Positions 8,476-16,273 of a stretch of DNA of 41,799 nt are shown piece by piece (within the stretch, counting starts at the first letter, position 1; each line of letters begins with the position of its first letter). The notes below the pieces were generated by a model. That model made no database searches. It was not told the DNA's origin and was given only the letters and a program-made list of their open reading frames with translations. The DNA is from Sphaerisporangium sp. Its GTDB lineage: Bacteria > Actinomycetota > Actinomycetes > Streptosporangiales > Streptosporangiaceae. The DNA lies in contig JAOPYI010000293.1 in the NCBI GenBank assembly GCA_025964675.1, forward strand, positions 1-41,799, read 5' to 3'. The position numbers and the translations under genes are program-made.

Positions 8476-9540
8476 CTAGAAGTTGTACTGACCCATATTG
8501 GACTTGGTGATGTCCACCCAGCCGGAGCCGTAGATCGTCTTGCCGTTGAGGGTGACGTTGGTGTAGCCCGGGACGCCGAGGTCGGTTCCGGTCGTGATCT
8601 GCTTGCCCTGCAGCACGAACTGGGCGACCTTGTTGCCGACGTAGCCGTGATCCGCAGGGTCCCAGGTCGAGATCTGGGTGATCGCGCCGCTCTTGAGGAG
8701 GTCGCCGGCGTAGGAAACGATGCTCGTGCCCATCACGGCGATCTTGCCGGTCAGCCCGGCCTCTTGCACCGCTTGCCCCGCGCCTACCACGTCGTACGCG
8801 TCCGCCCCCAGCACGCCGCCGAGATCGGGGTACTTCTGCATCAGTTGCTTCATCTCGGCGTAGGACTTGGACTGGTCCGAGCCGGTCACGTTGATGTCAC
8901 CCACCATCTGCATGTTGGGGTATTTCTGCTTCTGGTGGGCGATCGCGGCGTTCGTCCACTCCATCTGGGACTGGCTGTTGAGAGCGCCGACGAACATGCC
9001 GTACTTGCCCTTCTCGCTCATGCTCTTCGCGAGTCCGTCCATCATGTGCTCGCCGTACGCCTTGTTGTCGAAGGGTTCGACGTCGTAGACCGCGTTCTTG
9101 ACACCAGGCGACTCCAGCGCGACGACCGGGACGCCCTGGCTCATGGCCTGCTTCATCACGGACTCCGCTGTGGAGACCTCGATCGGATCGATGATCAGCG
9201 CGTCCGGGTTCTGCGCGAGCATGTCCTGGGCCACCTGGTTCTCCTGGGCGGGGTCCGCTTCGGAGGGGCCCTGCTCGAATGCCGAGATGCCGGTGTCCTG
9301 GCCGAACTTCTTGACGCCGACTTCCATTCGCTTGAACCAGTTGAAGCCCATGGACTTGACCACGGTGCCGAACTTCAACGAGGAGGCGCTCTTGCCCGCG
9401 CCTTTCCACGTTGGCGCACCGGACGTTGCACCGGGAGTTCCAGCGGTCGCGCCGGGGGCGGCGGTCGTGCTCGAACACGCGGCGACTGAGATCGACAACG
9501 CGGCTGCGAGCGCGCAGGCCGTGACACGAGACCTCTTCAT
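8476..9540 (-). CDS. LsrB/RhaS-like sugar-binding lipoprotein
   Basis: A 354-residue solute-binding lipoprotein: signal peptide with lipobox SVAAC (Cys25), a short linker rich in T, A, G and P, then a Peripla_BP_4 domain. By-eye comparison places it with LsrB (autoinducer 2) and RhaS (rhamnose); the LGADAYDVVGAGQAVQEAG region and the final DITKSNMGQYNF match LsrB's end (TKENIDKYNF). The LsrB residues contacting AI-2 do not seem kept: the Asp-Gln pair is Ser-Gln here, and the Pro of the PDA turn is Ala. The ligand is therefore probably different. The ATG at 9540 has AAGGG seven bases upstream; a TTG five codons earlier would put this ribosome site inside the gene. First gene of the operon. Confidence 0.92.
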   Translation of the reverse strand: MKRSRVTACALAAALSISVAACSSTTAAPGATAGTPGATSGAPTWKGAGKSASSLKFGTVVKSMGFNWFKRMEVGVKKFGQDTGISAFEQGPSEADPAQENQVAQDMLAQNPDALIIDPIEVSTAESVMKQAMSQGVPVVALESPGVKNAVYDVEPFDNKAYGEHMMDGLAKSMSEKGKYGMFVGALNSQSQMEWTNAAIAHQKQKYPNMQMVGDINVTGSDQSKSYAEMKQLMQKYPDLGGVLGADAYDVVGAGQAVQEAGLTGKIAVMGTSIVSYAGDLLKSGAITQISTWDPADHGYVGNKVAQFVLQGKQITTGTDLGVPGYTNVTLNGKTIYGSGWVDITKSNMGQYNF

Positions 9541-9612
9541 GACAGAACCCTTCAATGAGGCCAGAAGGTGATCGCTCGAACACCAAAAATGTTGCTTTGT
9601 GCGAGTGAGCGG

Positions 9613-9642
9613 AACCTAGCAACGGCCCCTGAGGGGTGTCAA
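9613..9642 (-). promoter_or_regulatory. promoter of the sugar ABC/kinase operon, with palindrome in the spacer
   Basis: On the minus strand there is a perfect TTGACA -35 (9637-9642), an 18 bp spacer and a TAGGTT -10 (9613-9618), a good primary-sigma promoter for a high-GC actinomycete. The spacer contains the perfect palindrome CCCCTGAGGGG (9626-9636). Transcription should start near 9606, giving a leader of about 65 nt before the ATG at 9540. A protein bound at the palindrome would block RNA polymerase directly. Confidence 0.75.
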
Positions 9643-9947
9643 TGACGAAAGGACAAGATCAGTCGGCGGCGAGGTGTCATGTATTTCCAGGCGATATCTA
9701 TTGCGTTTCGATTCGATTAAGAAAACGTTCACTCGCCGGTCAAACGAACATTCGCGGCCTAACTGAACACCGTGGTGAAGGTCGAGAGCAAAAAACGTGC
9801 CCCACGTAAAATCTCCGGTAATTGGTCGGGGGACGCATCAGCAACCATGCCTCCATGCCGCCGACGCGTCAGAACGCCGAGCTGAAGTCGCCGCCGCTGC
9901 CGTACGCGGGGCGATCACTGGCCGAGCACGAAGGCTCCGAGGCCGGA

Positions 9948-9974
9948 GGGGCTCATCCGTTCAGGACGAGCCCC
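9948..9974 (-). terminator. terminator hairpin after the unassigned lipoprotein gene
   Basis: GGGGCTC (9948-9954) pairs with GAGCCCC (9968-9974), and an inner TCC/GGA pairing continues the stem around a GTTCA loop. It lies 26 bases beyond the lipoprotein stop codon. There is no T-run, as is usual in actinomycetes. It could stop transcription from either side. Confidence 0.55.
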
Positions 9975-10000
9975 GTCTACTATGAGCCGGTCCCCGGCGG

Positions 10001-10609
10001 TCAGCCGGCGCCGGGCACCGTGACGTTCTGCTCCTTGAAGTCGTAGCCGTTCTTGGAGGCGTCCTGTTGCAGGCCGTCCATGGACCTCTTGCCGGCGTCG
10101 AGGTCGGCCTCCGTGGCGGTGCCGCCCTTCAGCTTGTCGGTGAGGCTGGTGAACTTGCTGCTGACGCCCTCGACGGCCTTGCACAGAGTGGGGTTGGCCA
10201 CGGCGAAGCCCTTGGCGACCTTCAGCTCGTGCAGGGCGAAGGCTCCCGCCACCGCCGCCTTCAGGAAGGTCCGCGTACGCTTCTCAGCCCCGGCGTTGAA
10301 GCCGCCGCTCCGCAGGGGCTTGTAGATGTAGCGATGGAAGGCCCCGAGCGCGAGGCCCGCGTGCAGCGCGAAGCGGGTCTTGGCGAACGGCTTGGCGTTG
10401 CCTCCCGTCGGGCACTCGGCGTTGTACTCGCTCTCAGTGCCCGCGGAAGGCGCCGCACCCGCCGCCTGGCTGGTCGCGACCGCCCCCTCGGGCGTCATGC
10501 CGGCGGTCTTGTTCCCGCCGCAGCCGCCGAGCAGCGCCACCGCCAGGAAAGCCGCCGCAGCCGGTACGGCAACGGCTCGCGGACTCCGTACAGCCACTTC
10601 TACCCCCAT
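10001..10609 (-). CDS. unassigned lipoprotein (about 202 aa)
   Basis: I do not recognise the function. The protein starts with a positively charged N-terminus and a hydrophobic signal segment ending LLGGCGG, a plausible lipobox, followed by a low-complexity linker rich in A, G, T and S up to about residue 60. The mature domain is largely alpha-helical by composition, with FAKTRFALHAGLALGAFHRY and a C-terminal section with SKFTSLTDKLKGG. The ATG at 10609 has no clear ribosome site; a GTG at 10597 preceded by GGGGG is an alternative. It is 233 bp from pgl, so it probably has its own promoter, and it is likely anchored on the outer face of the cell membrane. Confidence 0.75.
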   Translation of the reverse strand: MGVEVAVRSPRAVAVPAAAAFLAVALLGGCGGNKTAGMTPEGAVATSQAAGAAPSAGTESEYNAECPTGGNAKPFAKTRFALHAGLALGAFHRYIYKPLRSGGFNAGAEKRTRTFLKAAVAGAFALHELKVAKGFAVANPTLCKAVEGVSSKFTSLTDKLKGGTATEADLDAGKRSMDGLQQDASKNGYDFKEQNVTVPGAG

Positions 10610-10842
10610 GGAACTTCGCGCGCGACGGTCCGCACCTCTGTGGGGGCATCTCAGATGCTGGACCACGCCAGGTGTACAGCTCGTCGCCGTTCGACGTGAC
10701 CTTCCTTACTTTTCCCCATGTAGTGCTTTCGACACTCTCTGTAACCGTCGCTTTGCATGAAGCACCCCACGACCACCTGGCCGATCCTCCCGAGGCCCTG
10801 GTCGGCTTCGGGCTCGCCGGGATCGAGCAGGAGACGCCGGCG

Positions 10843-11616
10843 TCACGGGGAGGCGGGGCGGCCGAGACCAGGCGGGATCTTGGAGGCGGCGGCCCGGTCC
10901 AGCAGGAACAGCGTGCGCCGCCGCCCTCGCGCACCGGCCGCAGGCACCTGGACCGGCCCGGACTCCTGGAGGGCCAGGCGTACGGCTCCGGCCTTCTCCT
11001 CGCCCGCCGCGATCACCCAGACCTCGCGCGCCGCCCTGATCGTGGGCAGCGTCATCGAGATCCGGGTCGGCGGCGGCTTGGGCGCACCGTGCACAGCAAC
11101 GACGGGACGCTCGTCGTACAGGGCGGGCATCCCGGGGAACAGCGACGCCACGTGGCCGTCCGGGCCGAGACCGAGCATGAGGATGTCGAAGGACGGCACC
11201 GGGCCGTGGTCCTCGGGCCTCGCGGCCCTGCGAAGCTCGCCGGCGTAGCGCTCCGCCGACTCCTCGGCGGTGAGACCCGAGTCGGGCCCGAGCATGGGAT
11301 GCACCCGGGCCGGGTCCACGTCGACGCGGTCCAGCAGGGCCTCGCGGGCGCCCGTCTCGTTGCGCTCGGGATCGCCGGTGGGCAGGAAGCGCTCGTCACC
11401 CCACCAGATGTCCAGGCGCGGCCACTCCACCGCGTCGTGCGCCGGGGTGGCGGCCACCTCGGCCAGCGTGGAGATGCCCATGCCGCCGCCCGTCAGCACC
11501 AGGTGCGCCGACCCCTTGGCCGCCTGCGCGTCGGTCAGGCCGGTGATCAGGCGTGCGGCTACGGCCTTGGCCAGCACGTCGGCGTCCCGGTGGACGAGAA
11601 CCGAGGGAACACTCAC
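10843..11616 (-). CDS. pgl: 6-phosphogluconolactonase
   Basis: A 257-residue DevB-type enzyme that hydrolyses 6-phosphoglucono-1,5-lactone to 6-phosphogluconate, the step after glucose-6-phosphate dehydrogenase. Family marks are LVLTGGGMG, the WWGDERFLP motif, RNETGAREALLDRV, and the signature MLGLGPDGHVASLFPG. The start is a GTG at 11616, giving the usual length; AAGGA lies about 11 bases upstream, slightly far. It follows opcA by 178 bp on the same strand and closes the oxidative pentose phosphate group. Confidence 0.93.
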   Translation of the reverse strand: MSVPSVLVHRDADVLAKAVAARLITGLTDAQAAKGSAHLVLTGGGMGISTLAEVAATPAHDAVEWPRLDIWWGDERFLPTGDPERNETGAREALLDRVDVDPARVHPMLGPDSGLTAEESAERYAGELRRAARPEDHGPVPSFDILMLGLGPDGHVASLFPGMPALYDERPVVAVHGAPKPPPTRISMTLPTIRAAREVWVIAAGEEKAGAVRLALQESGPVQVPAAGARGRRRTLFLLDRAAASKIPPGLGRPASP

Positions 11617-11794
11617 GAGAAGAACCGTCCTTCTATTGCGGAAGTGCCCGGCACCGGCCCACGACCAGAGATTTCCGGGAACGGGGGTCACTGCCGGGCT
11701 GATAGATGAGGCCAGTGCCGGGGTCGCCGGCTCAGGTCGGGTTCGGGCTGTCGACCGGGCCCCGGCTTTCCCGCTCAGCGCCGGGTCGCCGGAG

Positions 11795-12706
11795 TCAGAG
11801 ACCGTCGTACTGCGCGACGCCCCTGATGGTCTCCTCGTACACCTCGTCGGGGTCGAGACGCCGCAGCTCCTCGGCCAGCAGGTCGGAGGTGGGCCGGCGG
11901 GCCAGGGCGACCTGCCGGTTGGGCTGCCCCGGCCGTACCAGGGTGGCGGTGCGGGAGTCATGCCGCTCCACCACCACCTCGCCGCCGTCCAGCCGCAGGC
12001 GGACGGCCGTCAGGCCGGGGCCCTTGGATTCGGTCACCCTGATCGGGGCGTCCAGCTTCTGGGAGAGCCACACGGCCAGCAGCGCCGCGCTGGGATGGTC
12101 AGGCTCGGCCTCGACGTAGCCGTCCAGGATCTTGCCGACCGGCTGGTCGAACGCCGCGGCCAGCAGGCTGCGCCACGGCGTGATCCGCGTCCATGCCAGG
12201 TCGGTGTCTCCCGGCGTGTAGCCGTCGATGCGGCTCCTGATCGCCGCCACCGAGTCGCGGGCGGAGCGCGCGTCGGTGACGCGGCGCTGGCCGTAGCCCC
12301 CGACGGGGTCCTTCGCCGGCGCCTCGGGAGCGTCGCCGGGCCACCACACGACCACGGGGATGTCGGCGAGCAGCAGCGGGGACAGCACCGAGTCGGCGTG
12401 CTCGCGGAGCTCGCCGTACAGGCGGAGCAGGACGACCTCGCCGGTCGTCAGCTCGCCGACACGGATCTCGGCGTCGAGCCGCGTCGCCTCCTCGCGCTCC
12501 CTCGGGATCACCGCGAGGATGCGCGAGGGGTGTTCGCGGGACGCCTCGGAGGCCGCGCGGACCGCGTCGTACTGGTGGCTTTCGTCGCAGACCACCACCA
12601 GCGTGAGCACCATGCCGACGGCGGGCGCCCCGACCTGGTGCCGCAGCCGGGTGAGCTGGGAGGAGATCTCGGAGGCCGTGGTCGACCCCATGAGGAAACT
12701 GGTCAC
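11795..12706 (-). CDS. opcA: glucose-6-phosphate dehydrogenase assembly protein OpcA
   Basis: A 303-residue OpcA homologue, known from cyanobacteria and actinobacteria to be needed for full activity and oligomerisation of glucose-6-phosphate dehydrogenase. Supporting features are the length, the segment LSPLLLADIPVVVWWPGD in mid-protein, SRIDGYTPGDTDLAWTRITPWR, and the position directly after zwf. The start is a GTG at 12706 with GGAG five to six bases upstream; an ATG five codons later lacks a ribosome site. It is 94 bp downstream of zwf. Confidence 0.95.
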   Translation of the reverse strand: MTSFLMGSTTASEISSQLTRLRHQVGAPAVGMVLTLVVVCDESHQYDAVRAASEASREHPSRILAVIPREREEATRLDAEIRVGELTTGEVVLLRLYGELREHADSVLSPLLLADIPVVVWWPGDAPEAPAKDPVGGYGQRRVTDARSARDSVAAIRSRIDGYTPGDTDLAWTRITPWRSLLAAAFDQPVGKILDGYVEAEPDHPSAALLAVWLSQKLDAPIRVTESKGPGLTAVRLRLDGGEVVVERHDSRTATLVRPGQPNRQVALARRPTSDLLAEELRRLDPDEVYEETIRGVAQYDGL

Positions 12707-12800
12707 AGCGTCTCCAGAGTTCCATTGCGAAGCCCCGCGGCCGGGTTCGTGCCGCCGTTCGGGGGCCTGAAAGGCGCCTGTGGCCGGACGCTCACGTGGA

Positions 12801-14519
12801 TCACAGTCTCCTCCAGGCGCGGCCGTCGCGCGCCATCAGCTCGTCGGCCGACGTAGGGCCTCCGGTGCCGGCGGGGTAGCCCTCCGGCTGCTCGTCGCTC
12901 TTGGCCCAGAACTCCTCGATCGGGTCGATGACCTTCCAGGAGAGCTCGACCTCGCGCTGGTGCGGGAACAGCGGGGGATCGCCGATGAGCACGTCCAGCA
13001 GCAGCCGCTCGTAGGCCTCGGGGGAGGACTCGAGGAACGCCTCGCCGTAGGCGAAGTCCATGTTGACGTCCCGGACCTCCATGGCGGTGCCGGGGACCTT
13101 GGAGCCGAAGCGCACCGTGATGCCCTCGTCCGGCTGGATCCGGATGACCAGGGCGTTCTGCCCGAGTATCTCGGTGTCGGTCTTGCTGAACGGCAGGTGG
13201 GGCGCCCGCTGGAACACCACGGCCACCTCGGTCATCCGCCGGCCGAGCCGCTTTCCCGTACGCAGGTAGAACGGCACGCCGGCCCAGCGGCGGTTGGCGA
13301 TCTCGAGCTTGATGGCGGCGTAGGTCTCGGTCTTGGAGTCCGGCGGGACGCCTTCCTCCTCCAGGAAGCCCCTGACGGGCACGCCGCCCTGCCAGCCCTT
13401 GGTGTACTGGCCTCGGGCGGTGGAGAGGCCGAGGTCCTCCGGCAGGGTGACCGCCTCGAGAACCTTCTCCTTCTCCCTGCGCAGCGGCGCCGCGCCGAAG
13501 GCCGTGGGGTCCTCCATCGCGACGAGCGCCAGAAGCTGGAGCAGGTGGTTCTGGATGACGTCCCTGGCCGCGCCGATGCCGTCGTAGTAACCGGCCCGGC
13601 CGCCGACCCCGATGTCCTCGGCCATCGTGATCTGCACGTGGTCGACGTAGCCGCGGTTCCAGATCGGCTCGAACAGCGTGTTGGCGAACCGCAGCGCCAG
13701 GATGTTCTGGACGGTCTCCTTGCCCAGGTAGTGGTCGATGCGGAAGACCGAGTCGGGTTTGAAGGCCGAGTCGACGACCTGGTTGAGCTCGCGTGCGCTC
13801 TTGAGGTCGTGCCCGAACGGCTTCTCGATCACCACCCGGCGCCACGAGCCCGCGGGGGGCTTGGTGAGGCCGGTGCGCTTGAGCTGCTGGATGATGACCG
13901 GGAAGGCCTTCGGCGGCGTCGAGAGGTAGAACGCGTAGTTGCCGCCGGTGCCCCGGGTCTCGTCGATCTCCTTGAGCGCCATGACGAGGGCGTCGAAGGC
14001 CCCGTCGTCGTCGAAGGAGCCGGGGACGAAGTGGAGCCCCTCACAGATCTGCTTCCAGACCTCCTCCCGGAAGGGAGTGCGGGCGTGCTCCTTGACGGCG
14101 TCGTGAGTGATCTGGGCGAAGTCCTGGTGGGCCCAGTCGCGCCGGGCGAATCCCACCAGCGAGAACCCCGGGGGCAGCAGTCCGCGGTTGCCGAGGTCGT
14201 AGATGGCGGGCAGGAGCTTGCGTCTCGCCAGGTCGCCTGTCACGCCGAAGATCACCAGCACGCATGGGCCGGCCACCCTCGGCAACCGCTTGTCGCGGGG
14301 GTCGCGCAGCGGATTCGCCTCCATCACTTCCATCGTGGTCGCGGTGCTCGCCGCGGCCTGGGCGGCCGCCCGCGAGTCGTCGGGAGGGACATTCAGGGAC
14401 TCCCCGGCGTGGACCGCGAGCTCGATCTCATGTGCCGTCGGCGACGGTACGCTCTCGGGCTCGGCCGGGCCCGCGGGCCCAGCGGGGCCCGCCGAGGACG
14501 GCTGCTCGCTGTCGTTCAT
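12801..14519 (-). CDS. zwf: glucose-6-phosphate 1-dehydrogenase with long N-terminal extension
   Basis: Oxidises glucose 6-phosphate to 6-phosphoglucono-lactone with NADP. The core has the cofactor loop FGVTGDLARRKL (91-102), EKPFGHD (232-238) and the active-site signature RIDHYLGKE (260-268). The 572-residue product is about 65 residues longer than usual at the N-terminus; the family's normal start would be near MEANPLRDPRDKRLP (66-80). The extra part is rich in Gly, Pro and Ala and probably disordered. The long start is preferred because its ATG overlaps the pgi stop (TGATG) and has GGAGG four bases upstream, while the Met codons at 14333 and 14324 have no ribosome site. It is translationally coupled to pgi and followed by opcA. 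Confidence 0.95.
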   Translation of the reverse strand: MNDSEQPSSAGPAGPAGPAEPESVPSPTAHEIELAVHAGESLNVPPDDSRAAAQAAASTATTMEVMEANPLRDPRDKRLPRVAGPCVLVIFGVTGDLARRKLLPAIYDLGNRGLLPPGFSLVGFARRDWAHQDFAQITHDAVKEHARTPFREEVWKQICEGLHFVPGSFDDDGAFDALVMALKEIDETRGTGGNYAFYLSTPPKAFPVIIQQLKRTGLTKPPAGSWRRVVIEKPFGHDLKSARELNQVVDSAFKPDSVFRIDHYLGKETVQNILALRFANTLFEPIWNRGYVDHVQITMAEDIGVGGRAGYYDGIGAARDVIQNHLLQLLALVAMEDPTAFGAAPLRREKEKVLEAVTLPEDLGLSTARGQYTKGWQGGVPVRGFLEEEGVPPDSKTETYAAIKLEIANRRWAGVPFYLRTGKRLGRRMTEVAVVFQRAPHLPFSKTDTEILGQNALVIRIQPDEGITVRFGSKVPGTAMEVRDVNMDFAYGEAFLESSPEAYERLLLDVLIGDPPLFPHQREVELSWKVIDPIEEFWAKSDEQPEGYPAGTGGPTSADELMARDGRAWRRL

Positions 14520-16144
14520 CAAACCTCCCGTGCGGCGGTGAGCAGGTGCCTGACACCGGCCTCGCGATCGGTAAGGTGCAGGCGTACGGCCGGACGCCCC
14601 CGCTTGCTGAGGGCGTCGAGGTCGCCGAGCGCCTGGGCGAGCTGGAGCCTGCCCAGGGTGTACGGCTTGCCCGGCACCTCGAGGTCGTTCTCCACGGCGC
14701 CGGTGATCTGTAGGAAGACGCCGTTCTGCGGGCCGCCCTTGTGGTACTGCCCGGTCGAGTGGAGGTAGCGGGGGCCCCACCCGAACGTGATCGGCCGGTC
14801 GGTCCTGATCGAGAGCAGCCCCTGGAGGCTCGCGGGGTCGTGCGCGGCCCAGATGTCGGTGATCTCCTCGAAGGACGCCTCCTCCGGGACCGGCACGTCG
14901 AACGCGGCCTCGCGGTCGAGGAAGGCCAGGATGGCGAGGTACCCGCGGTCCGGGATGTCCTCCAGCAGCGCGGTGAGGACGCCGGGGAGGTCCTTGACGT
15001 GCTCGGGCAGGTCGCCGTAGACCTCCACCGGGCCGTCGACCAGCACCGGGGTGCCGGTCGGCAGCGGGCCGTCGCCCGCCTGCTGGAGGATGCGGGCGGT
15101 GTTCTCCTTCGACTCGGAGACGTTCGGCTGGTCGAAGGGGTTGATGCCGAGCAGCCGCCCGGCGACGGCGGTGGCGTACTCCCAGACGAGGAACTGCGCG
15201 CCCAGGGGCCCCTCGATCTGGACGTCGCCCTCGGTGTCGATCCCCGCGACGATCTCGTCGTCGGCGTCGGTGGGGTCGGTCCCGACGACGGGCAGGATGC
15301 CCTTGCCCTGCTTGCCGGTGGACTCGGCGATCAGCTGCTCGGTCCAGTCGGGCAGCCCGTTGATCTCCGACAGGCTGTCGTCCAGCAGGAGCTTGTCGCG
15401 TCCCGCCAGGGCGGCGGTGCCGAGCGCGGCGCCCAGCTCCAGGCCGGGGTTGCCCTCGCTCTCGCCGAGCCGGGGGCCGACCTCGGCGGCCTGGTCGAGC
15501 AGGCGTCCGACGTCGGCCCCGGCCAGCGCGCTCGGCACCAGTCCGAACGCGGTGAGCGCGCTGTAGCGGCCCCCCACGGTCGGGTCGGCCAGGATGACGG
15601 GGTAACCGGACTCGATCGCGAGCTGCTCCAGCGGCGAGCCAGGGTCGGTCACAACGACGATCCGGTCGGCGGGGTCGATACCGGCGTCGCGGAAGGCCTT
15701 CTCGTAGATGCGCCGGTGGCTGTCGGTCTCGACCGTCGAGCCGCTCTTGCTGGACACGACCAGGATCGTCTGCTGGAGCCGGTCGGCGAGGGCCCGGCGC
15801 ACCTGGCCGGGGTCGGTCGTGTCGAGGACCGTCAGCGGCACGTCGGCCGTGGCGCAGATGACCTCGGGGGCCAGGGACGAGCCGCCCATGCCCGCGAGCA
15901 CGACATGCTCCAGGCCCTCGGCGCGGGCACGCTCGACCAGCTTGGCGATCTCGGGCAGCAGCTCGCGCGAGGTGGTGGGGAGGTTCAGCCAGCCGAGCCG
16001 GACCCTCGCCTCCTCCTCGGCCTCGGGCCCCCACAGGGTGGGGTCGCCGTTGGACAGCGCCTGAGGCACGCCCTCCTCGACGAGATTCCGTACGGCCTCG
16101 GAGGCCTCCGCGGCTAGTGCCTCGTCACCGAACGATACGGACAT
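14519..16144 (-). CDS. pgi: glucose-6-phosphate isomerase
   Basis: Interconverts glucose 6-phosphate and fructose 6-phosphate. The 541-residue protein shows two sugar-isomerase domains: VVSSKSGSTVETDSHRRIYE binds the sugar phosphate, TVGGRYSAL is the PGI signature, and GWGPRYLHSTGQYHKGG near the C-terminus carries conserved active-site basic residues. The chosen ATG (16144) has AAGGA five bases upstream; an ATG two codons earlier (16150) is the alternative. The stop overlaps zwf's start, so the enzyme feeding glucose 6-phosphate and the one consuming it are made together. It lies 129 bp after tal with a hairpin between. Confidence 0.95.
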   Translation of the reverse strand: MSVSFGDEALAAEASEAVRNLVEEGVPQALSNGDPTLWGPEAEEEARVRLGWLNLPTTSRELLPEIAKLVERARAEGLEHVVLAGMGGSSLAPEVICATADVPLTVLDTTDPGQVRRALADRLQQTILVVSSKSGSTVETDSHRRIYEKAFRDAGIDPADRIVVVTDPGSPLEQLAIESGYPVILADPTVGGRYSALTAFGLVPSALAGADVGRLLDQAAEVGPRLGESEGNPGLELGAALGTAALAGRDKLLLDDSLSEINGLPDWTEQLIAESTGKQGKGILPVVGTDPTDADDEIVAGIDTEGDVQIEGPLGAQFLVWEYATAVAGRLLGINPFDQPNVSESKENTARILQQAGDGPLPTGTPVLVDGPVEVYGDLPEHVKDLPGVLTALLEDIPDRGYLAILAFLDREAAFDVPVPEEASFEEITDIWAAHDPASLQGLLSIRTDRPITFGWGPRYLHSTGQYHKGGPQNGVFLQITGAVENDLEVPGKPYTLGRLQLAQALGDLDALSKRGRPAVRLHLTDREAGVRHLLTAAREV

Positions 16145-16194
16145 ATCCATCCTTAGAGTTTTCTCCTCGCGCGAGGGCGGGCCGGTGGTCGCCT

Positions 16195-16215
16195 CCGTGC
16201 GCGCACCGCGCACGG
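16195..16215 (-). terminator. hairpin between tal and pgi
   Basis: CCGTGCGC (16195-16202) and GCGCACGG (16208-16215) form a perfect 8 bp stem with a 5-base loop. In the tal-to-pgi direction it could terminate or weaken transcription, or protect the 3' end of a tkt-tal transcript, so the two halves of the cluster may be expressed at different levels. No T-run follows. Confidence 0.45.
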
Positions 16216-16273
16216 GCCCGGATGGCCGGGCACGTGGCCTACCTGGGAATCAGCGGTCGACGTCCGCCGGCGC

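Larger units (their letters stand above)
9541..10000 (+). other. 460-base intergenic region: promoter, candidate operators, terminator; no gene
   Basis: This stretch lies between the binding-protein gene and the lipoprotein gene and is clearly richer in A and T than its surroundings. It holds a strong minus-strand promoter (9613-9642), two copies of CGAACA (9577-9582 and 9745-9750) that resemble GlpR-type DeoR half-sites, an A/T-rich stretch with repeated TTCGATTCG and AACGTTCACTCG/AACGAACATTCG words (9706-9754), and a terminator hairpin (9948-9974). The short open frames in it have no ribosome site or protein-like composition. Confidence 0.6.

Noticed and set aside
14449-14510. Gly-Pro-Ala repeats at the zwf N-terminus considered as a collagen-like domain
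   Set aside because: Only about three GPA units are present; this is better described as a short disordered tail.
12801-16034. One continuous frame of more than 1,000 codons through zwf and into the pgi gene, looking like a fusion protein
   Set aside because: Only the part after 14519 has the glucose-6-phosphate dehydrogenase sequence. The upstream part is Arg/Gly/Ala-rich noise overlapping the real pgi gene in another frame.
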